Part shown: piece by piece, positions 20,107 to 27,882 of the stretch | Layout: every line of letters begins with the position of its first letter | Numbering within the stretch: the first letter of the stretch is position 1 | DNA from: Haemophilus pittmaniae | GTDB lineage: Bacteria > Pseudomonadota > Gammaproteobacteria > Enterobacterales > Pasteurellaceae | Length of the DNA: 64,000 bases | NCBI RefSeq assembly: GCF_900186995.1 | Contig: NZ_LT906463.1 | Coordinates: forward strand, 124,001 to 188,000 | Direction of reading: 5' to 3' | Position numbers and translations under genes: made by a program | Notes under the pieces: model-generated | The model's input: only the letters and a program-made list of their open reading frames with translations | The model's database searches: none | What the model was told of the DNA's origin: nothing

Positions 20107-20538
20107 TTACAAATCAAACGATTGGATTACGTTCATATGTAAGCGTACATCGACATTACCACGAGTAGCGTTAGAGTAAGGGCAAACTTCGTGAGCACGA
20201 GTAATCAATTTGCGTGCCTCATCTTCCGTCAAACCTGCTACGGTAATCGTGATATCTAAATCTAAGCCAAATGCACCATCGGCTTTTTGACCGATCCCCA
20301 CGCCAACAGTAGTGGAAGACTTCGTTGGTTTCAAACCAAGAGTCGGTGCTACATGGTTCATTGCGCTATCAAAACAAGCCGCGTAACCCATAGCGAAAAG
20401 TTGTTCCGGGTTAGTACCCTGTTTGTCGCTTTCATTTTGGAATGAAACCAAATCAAAGCCGATTGAACCGTCGTCTACTTGGGTACGACCATCACGTCCA
20501 CCAGTTGCTGTTGCTGATGTTTTGTAGAAAATTTTCAT
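20107..20538 (-). CDS. ohr: Organic hydroperoxide resistance protein Ohr
   Basis: A 143-residue Ohr/OsmC protein. Both redox cysteines are visible, in GYAACFDSAM and in HEVCPYSNATRGNVDV. It detoxifies organic peroxides with lipoyl or thiol reductants. The ATG at 20538 (MKIFYKTSATATGGRDGR) is the family start with a GAGGAAAACATT ribosome site. The longer frame upstream runs into the promoter shared with the divergent araC-type gene. A 5' fragment of a second copy lies at 23993-24097. Confidence 0.92.
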   Translation of the reverse strand: MKIFYKTSATATGGRDGRTQVDDGSIGFDLVSFQNESDKQGTNPEQLFAMGYAACFDSAMNHVAPTLGLKPTKSSTTVGVGIGQKADGAFGLDLDITITVAGLTEDEARKLITRAHEVCPYSNATRGNVDVRLHMNVIQSFDL

Positions 20539-20624
20539 AATGTTTTCCTCAATTAAATATTGGTTAATATGTTTTGGCGTACTGCCGTTGAAAGTGAGTC
20601 CATTATATTGAACGGCAATATGAG

Positions 20625-21539
20625 GTGTTATATGATTCATCCAAAATACTTGCCTATTCCTACAAAACTATATTCTCAACTGAAACGATAGAACGCTTAT
20701 TACAAGTTATTCCATATAACCAAACCTATTCATCTCCAATTAAAGGCTTGGTGATTCGCCATGCCGATCAGCCGTTTTGCTACGAGGGTATTATTCAAGA
20801 ACCAAGCATTTGTATCGTGTTAAGTGGGGAACGTGAAATACAGTTGGGCGAACAATGTTACCGCTTTGATAATCAACACTTTATGTTCTGTCCTGTCAAT
20901 GTACCGATGCGCGGCGAAATTAAACATGCCGAGCCGCAAAAGCCGTTTTTAGTGATGTCGATGAAAATTGATATTGAGAGCGTTAGCAAGATTTTATTAG
21001 CAAATCCAAACCTTGCAGATGATGTTCAACAGGGCGACAAAGGCTTTGCACAATGGCATTTGGATGAATCTCTCAAAAATGCTGTTGAACGCTTATTGAT
21101 CTTGCACGAAAATCCAAAAGATATTGAGTTTCTTGCACCGCTTATCCAACAAGAAATTTATTATCGACTCCTTACAGGCGAACAAGGTGGCAAATTTAAA
21201 GCTATGGTAAGCAATGGATCGCACACCAAAAAAATCGCCCAAGCCACCCATTATCTGCAACAACATTTTAGTGAAACCATCACCGTGGAAACCTTGGCAA
21301 ATCTAAGTGGTATGTCGCTGTCTGGTTTTCATAGCCATTTCAAAAAAATCACTAGCCTTTCACCACTGCAATATCAAAAATCCTTACGTCTAATGGAAGC
21401 TAGACGACTGATCGCACAAGAAGGACAAGGCATTACCGAAGCCGCTTACCAAGTCGGCTACGAGTCACCCAGCCAGTTCAGCCGTGAATACAAACGCTAT
21501 TTCGGGCATGCGCCAAAAAGGGAAGCGGGGGTAAAATAG
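20625..21539 (+). CDS. AraC-family transcriptional regulator
   Basis: A protein of about 304 residues with an AraC N-terminal cupin-like domain (GLVIRHADQPFCYEGIIQEPSICIVLSG) and a C-terminal double helix-turn-helix (ETITVETLANLSGMSLSGFHSHFKK, then ITEAAYQVGYESPSQFSREYKRYFG). It is divergent from ohr and likely controls it (inferred). The start is uncertain: GTG at 20625 gives the longest form. The second copy has an ATG at the position of ATA here (before FSTETIERLL). Confidence 0.85.
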   Translation: MLYDSSKILAYSYKTIFSTETIERLLQVIPYNQTYSSPIKGLVIRHADQPFCYEGIIQEPSICIVLSGEREIQLGEQCYRFDNQHFMFCPVNVPMRGEIKHAEPQKPFLVMSMKIDIESVSKILLANPNLADDVQQGDKGFAQWHLDESLKNAVERLLILHENPKDIEFLAPLIQQEIYYRLLTGEQGGKFKAMVSNGSHTKKIAQATHYLQQHFSETITVETLANLSGMSLSGFHSHFKKITSLSPLQYQKSLRLMEARRLIAQEGQGITEAAYQVGYESPSQFSREYKRYFGHAPKREAGVK

Positions 21540-21621
21540 TCAGCAATGCAAGGAAGTTCAGCCCACCGTTTTTTAGATGATATTGAGCTGGGTTACGCTA
21601 GCAGTTAACCCAACCAATATT

Positions 21622-21631
21622 TTCAGACGGC
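21622..21631 (-). other. Neisseria DNA uptake sequence
   Basis: TTCAGACGGC in the gap between the araC-type gene and the ABC permease remnant. Confidence 0.85.
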
Positions 21632-21672
21632 CTATCATCTCCAAACCATCACTATAAACCAACACTCAAACC

Positions 21673-22465
21673 ATGATTAAAACCGACAAAATCCGCAAAC
21701 CGCAGCCTGCGCTGTTTTACATCATCGACTACCTTTGGAGCGGCTTTGCCGGTCTGAGTGTGGCGATGGTGGTGGCGTTGTGGGCGTGGGGAAGCGCCGT
21801 GTTCGGCGAGTTTATGCTGCCTGCGCCGGTGGAGGTGTTTCAAAAGTCATTGGATTTATTGAAACATTTTCAGGAAAACGAAATCGGGATTTCGCTGTGG
21901 CGGTCGGTGGTGGGGATTTCGGTTGCGCTGGTAGCGGGATTGGCTGCGGGGCTGGTGGCGGGCAGTTTTAAGACGGCGATGGCGTTGCTCAAGCCTGTGA
22001 TTACGATTTTGTTGGCGATGCCGCCGATTATTTGGGTGGTGATGGCGTTGTTTTGGTTTGGTTTCGGCAATCCGAGCGTGTTGTTTACCATCATTGTGTT
22101 GGTTGCGCCGCTGACGTTTGCAAGTGCGGCGGTTGGGATGGCGAGCGTGAACAGGCAGCATGAGGAATTGTTTGACGCTTATAAGTTAGGCCGTCTGAAA
22201 AAAATCCGTTATCTGTATATCCCACATCTGACGGGCTATGTGATTTCCAGCATCGGCGTGGCGGTGGCGATGGGGGTGAAAGTGGTGATTATGGCGGAAC
22301 TCTTGGGCGCGAGCGAAGGCGTGGGCGCGCGGATTGCGGACGCGAGGGCGATGCTGGAGACTTCGACGGTGATGGCTTATGTTGTTGGTTATCGTGTTTG
22401 TGTCACTGTTTGAATACCTGATTACCAAGCCTTTGGAAATTTTGTTTATGCCGTGGAGAAGGTGA
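21673..22465 (+). pseudogene. ABC transporter permease (SsuC/TauC type), frameshifted near 3' end
   Basis: About 240 residues of a binding-protein-dependent inner-membrane permease with six hydrophobic segments and the EAA-like loop (AYKLGRLKKIRYLYIPHL). Near 22380 the frame shifts. The reading frame ends at TGA 22411-22413, while the expected C-terminus (LVIVFVSLFEYLITKPLEIL, MPWRR) continues in another frame to TGA 22463-22465, which overlaps the ATPase start (TGATG). A DUS lies inside the gene at 22190-22199. The family fits nitrate/sulfonate/taurine-type importers; the substrate is unknown. Confidence 0.8.
22190..22199 (+). other. Neisseria DNA uptake sequence inside ABC permease
   Basis: Exact GCCGTCTGAA within the coding region. 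Confidence 0.85.
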
Positions 22466-23145
22466 TGCTCTGTCTTGAAAACGTGCGTTTTGAAATTCTC
22501 CGCGACCCCATCGTGCGCGATTTCAGTTTGAACCTGCAACATGGCGAAGTGAAAGCTTTGTTCGGGCCGAGCGGCTGTGGCAAGACGACGGTTTTGCGTT
22601 TGATTGCGGGCTTGGAAACGCCGAAATCGGGCACGATACGCAATACTTTCCACAAAACGGGTTTTCTGTTTCAGGAAAACCGCCTGCCGGAAAACTTGAC
22701 CGCGATGCAGAATATCGCTATTTTTATGGACAAACCCGATGAAGGCGAAATCATCGCGCTGGCGGCGAAAGTCGGGCTGACTGCGGGCGATTTGAACAAA
22801 TATCCGACCGAATTGTCCGGCGGCATGGCGAAACGGGTAGCATTTTTGCGCCTGCTACTGTGCGGCTGCGACCTTGCCTTGCTGGACTAGCCGTTCGTCG
22901 GTTTGGACCGCGATTTGCGCGATATTTTGGTCGCAATGCTGGTGGAAAAAATCGAGCGGCAGGGCATGGCGTGTATGCTGGTAACGCACGACCGCTTCGA
23001 AGCCGCGCGCCTGAGCCATGAAATCATGCTGCGTTCCGCTAAGGGCATGAACGTGCAAAACGTGATTACTCTGCCCACGCCGCTGTCCGAACGCGATTCG
23101 GTTTTTGAAAAAGCCGTGGTGCCAAGGGGGCAGGGGATTCATTAT
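22465..23145 (+). pseudogene. ABC transporter ATPase with amber codon at Walker B
   Basis: An SsuB/TauB-like ATPase. Walker A is FGPSGCGKTT near residue 35, the Q-loop is FLFQENRLPENL, and the signature is LSGGMAKRVAFLRLL. The Walker B strand LALLD is followed directly by TAG at 22888-22890, where the catalytic glutamate codon (GAG or GAA) is expected. The frame then continues with PFVGLDRDLRDILVAML and a VTHDRFEA switch histidine region. The C-terminal end runs into the cadD promoter region near 23145. The protein cannot hydrolyse ATP normally even if the stop is read through by an amino acid other than Glu. Confidence 0.85.
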
Positions 23146-23155
23146 GAGGTGCTTT

Positions 23156-23770
23156 ATGTTTTCGACTGTGATTACTGCTGCTGTTTTATATATTGCTACA
23201 GCAGTAGATTTGTTGGTAATACTATTAATATTTTTTGCTAGAGCAAATACTAGAAAAGAATATCGAGATATTTATATCGGACAATATTTAGGTTCTGTAA
23301 TTTTAATATTAGTTAGTTTATTTCTAGCTTTTGTTTTGAATTATGTTCCGGAAAAATGGGTGTTGGGTTTATTAGGTTTAATACCGATTTACTTAGGTAT
23401 TAAAGTTGCTATTTACGACGATTGTGAGGGCGAAAAAAGAGCTAAAAAAGAATTGGATGAAAAAGGGTTGTCAAAATTAGTCGGTATTGTTGCTTTGGTT
23501 ACAGTTGCTAGTTGTGGTGCAGATAATATTGGACTTTTTGTTCCTTACTTTGTGACTTTAGATCTTGTCGACTTATTAGTTACTCTTCTTGTATTTTTAA
23601 TATTGATTTTTGTTTTAGTATATACAGCACAAAGATTGGCTAATATTTCAGGTGTTGGTGAAATTGTAGAGAAGTTTAGTCGTTGGATAATGGCTGTTAT
23701 TTATATTGGTTTAGGGTTATTTATTATTATTGAAAATAATACAATTCAAACAATAATATCAATAATATGA
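23156..23770 (+). CDS. CadD-type cadmium resistance membrane protein
   Basis: A 204-residue membrane protein of the CadD family. It has about five to six hydrophobic helices (STVITAAVLYIATAVDLLVILLIFF first), the loop GLIPIYLGIKVA, and a VTVASCGADNIGLFVPYF segment with the family's Cys and Asp. CadD proteins are linked to cadmium efflux, mostly in Gram-positive bacteria. The ATG at 23156 has a GAGGTG ribosome site. The gene is far more AT-rich than the ABC remnant it abuts, so it has a separate origin and seems captured into the decaying ATPase gene. Confidence 0.8.
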   Translation: MFSTVITAAVLYIATAVDLLVILLIFFARANTRKEYRDIYIGQYLGSVILILVSLFLAFVLNYVPEKWVLGLLGLIPIYLGIKVAIYDDCEGEKRAKKELDEKGLSKLVGIVALVTVASCGADNIGLFVPYFVTLDLVDLLVTLLVFLILIFVLVYTAQRLANISGVGEIVEKFSRWIMAVIYIGLGLFIIIENNTIQTIISII

Positions 23771-23890
23771 ATGATACGGGCATTTGAGTATCTGACAAAC
23801 CTTCGGCTTGCTTCTTCAATACAAGATACAACCCTGTCCGCCCAATAAATCCATATCCGAAAGCATCTTTATGCAGAATTAAGCCAAACC

Positions 23891-24004
23891 ATGAATAAGT
23901 TTTTCACCCACCCCATGCGGCCGTTTTTCGTCGATGCGGCGGTGCTTGACATACTCGGCGCGTTGGTGTTTTTCATCAGCTCCGGTGCCATCATTTTGAA
24001 ATGA
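23891..24004 (+). pseudogene. NnrS-like N-terminal fragment
   Basis: 37 codons beginning MNKFFTHPMRPFFVDAAVLD and continuing with a hydrophobic segment (ILGALVFFISSGAI) resemble the start of NnrS-family haem-copper membrane proteins. The frame is cut at TGA 24002-24004, where the sequence passes into the ohr fragment on the other strand. Family recognition is from memory of the N-terminal HPMRPFF motif. Confidence 0.5.
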
Positions 24005-24097
24005 AACCAAATCAAAGCCGATTGAACCATCGTCCACTTGGGTACGACCATCACGTCCGCCGGTTGCTGTTGCTGATGTTTTGTAGAAAATTTTCAT
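23993..24097 (-). pseudogene. ohr: 5' fragment of second ohr copy
   Basis: From ATG (24097) the frame encodes MKIFYKTSATATGGRDGR and onwards to LVSFQN, identical to the intact Ohr start. It then loses similarity at about 23993, where the NnrS-like fragment begins. Only about 35 of 143 codons remain, without either redox cysteine. Confidence 0.88.
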
Positions 24098-24182
24098 GAT
24101 ATTGTCCTCAATTCAATATTGGTTAAATGTTTTGGCGTACTGCCGTTGAAAGTGAGTTCATTATATTGAACGGCAATATGAA

Positions 24183-25091
24183 GTGTTATATGATTCATCC
24201 AAATTATTTGCCTATTCCTACAAAATTATGTTCTCAACTGAAACGATAGAACGCTTATTAAAAGTTATTCCACATAACGAACTCTATTCATCACCGATTA
24301 AAGGCTTATTTCTTCGCCATTCAGATCAACCATTTTGTTACGAAGGTATTATTCAAGAGCCGAGCATTTGCATCGTGTTAAGCTGAGAACGTGAAGTGCA
24401 GCTAGGCGAACAATGCTACCGTTTTGACAATCAACACTTTATGTTCTGCCCTGTCAATGTGCCGATGCGCGGCGAAATTAAATATGCCGAGCCGAAAAAG
24501 CCGTTTTTAGTGATGTCGATGAAAATTGATATTGAAAGCGTTAGCAAGATTTTATTAGCAAATCCAAACCTTGCAGATGATGTTAAACAGGGCGATGAAG
24601 GTTTTGCACAATGGTATCTGGATGAATCTCTCAAAAATGCTGTTGAACGTCTATTGCTCTTGCACGAAAATCCAAAAGATATTGAGTTTCTTGCACCGCT
24701 TATCCAACAAGAAATTTATTATCGACTCCTTACAGGCGAACAAGGTGGCAAATTTAAAGCCATGGTAAGCAATGGATCGCACACCAAGAAAATCGCCCAA
24801 GCCACCCATTATCTGCAACAACATTTTAGTGAAACCATCACTGTGGAAACCTTGGCAAATCTAAGTGGCATGTCATTATCTGGCTTTCATAGTCATTTCA
24901 AGAAGATAACCAGCCTTTCACCGCTGCAATACCAAAAATCATTACGTTTGATGGAAGCTAGACGACTGATCGCACAAGAAGGGCGAGGCATTACCGAAAC
25001 CGCTTACCAAGTCGGCTACGAGTCACCCAGCCAGTTCAGCCGTGAATACAAACGCTATTTCGGGCATGCGCCGAAGGGGGATACTAAATAG
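24183..25091 (+). pseudogene. Second araC-type regulator copy with internal stop
   Basis: It is colinear with and very similar to the regulator at 20625-21539. A TGA at 24384-24386 stands where the intact copy has GGG (CIVLS-stop-ER versus CIVLSGER). Downstream, the rest of the cupin domain and both helix-turn-helix motifs remain open to 25091. Without readthrough, only an N-terminal 67-residue peptide or a C-terminal piece with its DNA-binding domain could be made. The homologous block (about 24000-25075 versus 20455-21520) includes the divergent promoter. Confidence 0.9.
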
Positions 25092-25293
25092 ATAGGGCTA
25101 CAAAGAAACATCAGCCTGTCGATACAAAACTTTATAGCTTTGCCTGAATTACCGGCTCAAAGCAATTTATTAACGATTGGCCTGCATCTGTGTTTGCTAA
25201 CCAGCTTTCCTCAATCGATTTGAAGCATCCCTTTAGATTCAAAAGACTTATTTTGCACATATGGGTACATAAAGCGCCCACATACGTAGAATA

Positions 25294-26058
25294 CTATTTT
25301 TTTACCTTTTTCTCTTTTACAAAACGTTCACCGTCAAATCGATAATAAATGCGTTTTGAGGTCATTTTTCCATCTCCGCAAGATTCGGAAAATGGAAGGA
25401 CTAATGGAAAGCTGAAGCGATTCTGCTGCAGATCGTAGTCAACATATGCATTCGAAGTTGGTAAATCTGAATTGGTTGTTGAAATATAGCTAGTATAAAT
25501 ATCTGAAATGAGTTTTTTACCCTGAATTAACGGTGCCTCTTCTAGGCCATTTGGAGTAATTTGGTAAAACTGCCCGCTGATCCCATAAATACAGGAACTG
25601 GCAATATAAGCACTTTCGATAAAATAATAAGGTTTTCCATTTAAGACAGGATTAAATACTCGTCTTATTGAACCATCATTTTCATTAAATTTGGTTTTCC
25701 ATGTGCCATTAGGTAACCGATAACGCCAAAAACTACCATAATCATGCATTGAACCACCGGATTGCCAATCCCAACTCAGAATTTCAAGTTGTTTATCCGC
25801 TGAGGTTAACAAATCAACATCTTCTGCGATGGTTTTTGTCCAATTGCAATGATTTCCCCCCAATGTTGCAATTTTATCTAATGCATCATTAAAACGTTTA
25901 GCGGCCGATTCATAGTTTTCATAATTATAATTTGTTCTATAACTCCCATAAGTTTTCATATCGGCATAAGCGGCTGCCAATTCGGCATCAATGACGGCAC
26001 ATTGATTGGCATAACCGGCAGAAGAAAATAAACAAAGGCAAAGTAAGTATTTTTTCAT
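25294..26058 (-). CDS. Secreted hypothetical protein
   Basis: A 254-residue protein with a clear signal peptide (MKKYLLCLCLFSSAGYA, cleavage likely after GYA), so it is exported to the periplasm or outer surface. The mature part has cysteines that could form disulphides (NQCAV, NHCNW, SSCIYG, ESCGDG) and is rich in aromatic residues. I do not recognise a family. It has a GGAGTTCAATATG ribosome site. The 200 bases between it and the araC pseudogene (25092-25293) show no gene or clear structure. Confidence 0.7.
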   Translation of the reverse strand: MKKYLLCLCLFSSAGYANQCAVIDAELAAAYADMKTYGSYRTNYNYENYESAAKRFNDALDKIATLGGNHCNWTKTIAEDVDLLTSADKQLEILSWDWQSGGSMHDYGSFWRYRLPNGTWKTKFNENDGSIRRVFNPVLNGKPYYFIESAYIASSCIYGISGQFYQITPNGLEEAPLIQGKKLISDIYTSYISTTNSDLPTSNAYVDYDLQQNRFSFPLVLPFSESCGDGKMTSKRIYYRFDGERFVKEKKVKK

Positions 26059-26219
26059 ATTGAACTCCTAGGACAATAAATATCTCAATCACAACTGGTT
26101 TGATGATATAGCTTCTTCAGGCAAAATACTAAAATTCTTTGTAATTTAAAGAGAATAAACAATCCGTAGACAAATGAACTCTCCCCCCGTACTATGTTCC
26201 CTTTTCTTTGGTATTAATG

Positions 26220-26606
26220 ATGACTCGAATTAATCTTGTTCCGCCGGCTGAGCTATGCGATCAACATCTTTTAGCGGAACATCGTGAGTTAACCCGCATT
26301 CCCAACGCCGTGGCAAAAGGCAAATATCACCTGAAAGGACAACCGACCGAATATAAATTAGGCGAAGGTCATGTGCGTTTTTTCTTTAATAAATTGGCCT
26401 TTTTGAAGCAACGCTACGATGCCTTACATGCGGAATGCAAAGCCCGCGGCTTCAACGTACAATATATCTGGAATGAAAATCTGCCCGACGATCCTACCCT
26501 TTGGCAGGATTATCAGGCCACCGAACAAGCCTTACAGCTCAATCGCCAGCGTATACGCGAAAGAATGCCGCAGAAGGCGCGATTTACCCAACATCGACAG
26601 GAGTAA
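26220..26606 (+). CDS. Pyrimidine dimer DNA glycosylase (T4 DenV-like)
   Basis: A 128-residue protein colinear with T4 endonuclease V. It begins MTRINL, so after removal of Met the nucleophilic Thr2 is N-terminal. Glu23, the catalytic acid, is present in AEHRELTR. The later GEGHVRFFFNKLAFLKQRYDAL and AECKARGFNV segments match the phage enzyme's family pattern. It cuts the glycosyl bond at UV cyclobutane dimers and nicks the strand. The second ATG (26220) of an ATGATG pair is chosen because it places Thr at position 2. It is followed two bases later by an alcohol dehydrogenase gene, so the two form an operon. Confidence 0.88.
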   Translation: MTRINLVPPAELCDQHLLAEHRELTRIPNAVAKGKYHLKGQPTEYKLGEGHVRFFFNKLAFLKQRYDALHAECKARGFNVQYIWNENLPDDPTLWQDYQATEQALQLNRQRIRERMPQKARFTQHRQE

Positions 26607-26608
26607 AC

Positions 26609-27754
26609 ATGTATCCATTTAGTTTTCACAATCCAACCCGTATTGAGTTTGGCGTGGATAAAGAACAATTTATGGGCGCTTATATGCGTGAATACGGAGC
26701 TAAACGGGCATTGATCGTTTATGGTAGCGAACGGGTGAAACAATCCGGCCTTTTCGCACGCGTTGCCAACGGCTTGCGTGAACAAGGAATTGAATTCATC
26801 GAATGTGGCGGTATCAAAAGCAACCCGGTACTCAGCAAAGTACGCGAAGCCGTGCAAATGGCCAAGGATTTTAAAGCTGACAGCGTGCTTTCCATCGGTG
26901 GCGGCTCCTGTTTGGACAGTGCCAAAGCCATTGCGGCCGGTGCCTGCTACGCCGGCGATGTGTGGGACTTTTTCAAAGGCACGCCAATTCCTCAAGCCTT
27001 AATGATTTTTGATGTCATCACCCTTGCCGCCACCGGGAGTGAAATGAACTGGGGTGCGGTGATTACCAATGAAGAAACCCGACAAAAAGACTCCATCCAC
27101 GATCGCCTGCTGTTTCCTAAGGTGTCAGTCATCAATCCACAATTACAGGCCACCGTCAGTCGTGAGTATTTAGTCTATTCTGCCGCGGATATTATTGCCC
27201 ACTCCATCGAAGCCTATTTCACCGCAGAAAATCGACCACAAATTATCGATGGCTTAGTGGAAAACAATATTAAAAGCGTTATCCAAACCACCGAAAAACT
27301 CCTTGCCGATCCCAACGATCTCGATGCCCGTGGTGAATTTGCTTGGGCTGCCACCCTTGCACTAAATGGCCTTACCCATTTAGGCATCGGCAAATATCAG
27401 TTCCCAAATCATATGCTCGAACATTCCATGAGTGCTATTTGCGATGTGCCACACGGCGCCGGCTTATCGGTCTTAATGCCGGCTTGGATGCATTGGTATC
27501 AAGCGCATAATCCGCAACGGTTTATCCGTTTTGCTCGAGAGGTGTTTGCTTTGGATTCCGCGGAACAAGGAATTCAGGCGCTACGTGCTTGGTTTGACAA
27601 AATCGGGACGCCTACCCGCCTCAGCCAGCTCAATATTACTGATGCCCAATTAGAGGAAATTATTGAGAATGCGGCACAAACCGCCAAGCAGCGCAATCTA
27701 GATGTGCTGTATAGCAAAGCAGCGATTAGCGATATTTTTGCCCTAACCCGCTAA
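26609..27754 (+). CDS. Iron-containing alcohol dehydrogenase (BdhA/YqhD-like)
   Basis: A 381-residue group III alcohol dehydrogenase. It contains GGGSCLDSAKAIAAG (NADPH-binding) near residue 93, TLAATGSEMNWGAVI near 138, and the metal-binding histidines in DIIAHSIEAYF, HMLEHSMSAICDVPHGAG. It reduces aldehydes with NAD(P)H in the cytoplasm. The ATG at 26609 has an AGGAG ribosome site that overlaps the end of the DNA glycosylase gene. It ends at a strong terminator. Confidence 0.92.
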   Translation: MYPFSFHNPTRIEFGVDKEQFMGAYMREYGAKRALIVYGSERVKQSGLFARVANGLREQGIEFIECGGIKSNPVLSKVREAVQMAKDFKADSVLSIGGGSCLDSAKAIAAGACYAGDVWDFFKGTPIPQALMIFDVITLAATGSEMNWGAVITNEETRQKDSIHDRLLFPKVSVINPQLQATVSREYLVYSAADIIAHSIEAYFTAENRPQIIDGLVENNIKSVIQTTEKLLADPNDLDARGEFAWAATLALNGLTHLGIGKYQFPNHMLEHSMSAICDVPHGAGLSVLMPAWMHWYQAHNPQRFIRFAREVFALDSAEQGIQALRAWFDKIGTPTRLSQLNITDAQLEEIIENAAQTAKQRNLDVLYSKAAISDIFALTR

Positions 27755-27764
27755 TTCAACAAAT

Positions 27765-27799
27765 AAAAATGCCGATGTCTCAACACATCGGCATTTTTT
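27765..27799 (+). terminator. Terminator after alcohol dehydrogenase gene
   Basis: Stem AAAATGCCGATGT / ACATCGGCATTTT with loop CTCAAC and a T run. Confidence 0.88.
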
Positions 27800-27800
27800 A

Positions 27801-27871
27801 AATCAACCCTAATAAAATCAATGACTTACACTCTATTTTAAGAAAAACTCTGATTTTCGAAGGGGCGTTAT
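27801..27871 (-). repeat. Dispersed intergenic repeat, copy 3
   Basis: Inverted copy: CTAATAAAATCAATGACTTAC, AAAAACTCTGATTTTC, GGGGCGTT. It lies between the convergent alcohol dehydrogenase and DMT transporter genes. Confidence 0.78.
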
Positions 27872-27882
27872 CCGTATTGGAA

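Noticed and set aside
22186..22653. Minus-strand frame of 155 codons opposite the ABC genes
   Set aside because: Arg/His-rich composition typical of antisense frames in GC-rich DNA; no start signal.
22903..23241. Separate 112-codon gene after the amber stop
   Set aside because: It is the rest of the ATPase frame (switch histidine region), then random codons into cadD; better read as a pseudogene tail.
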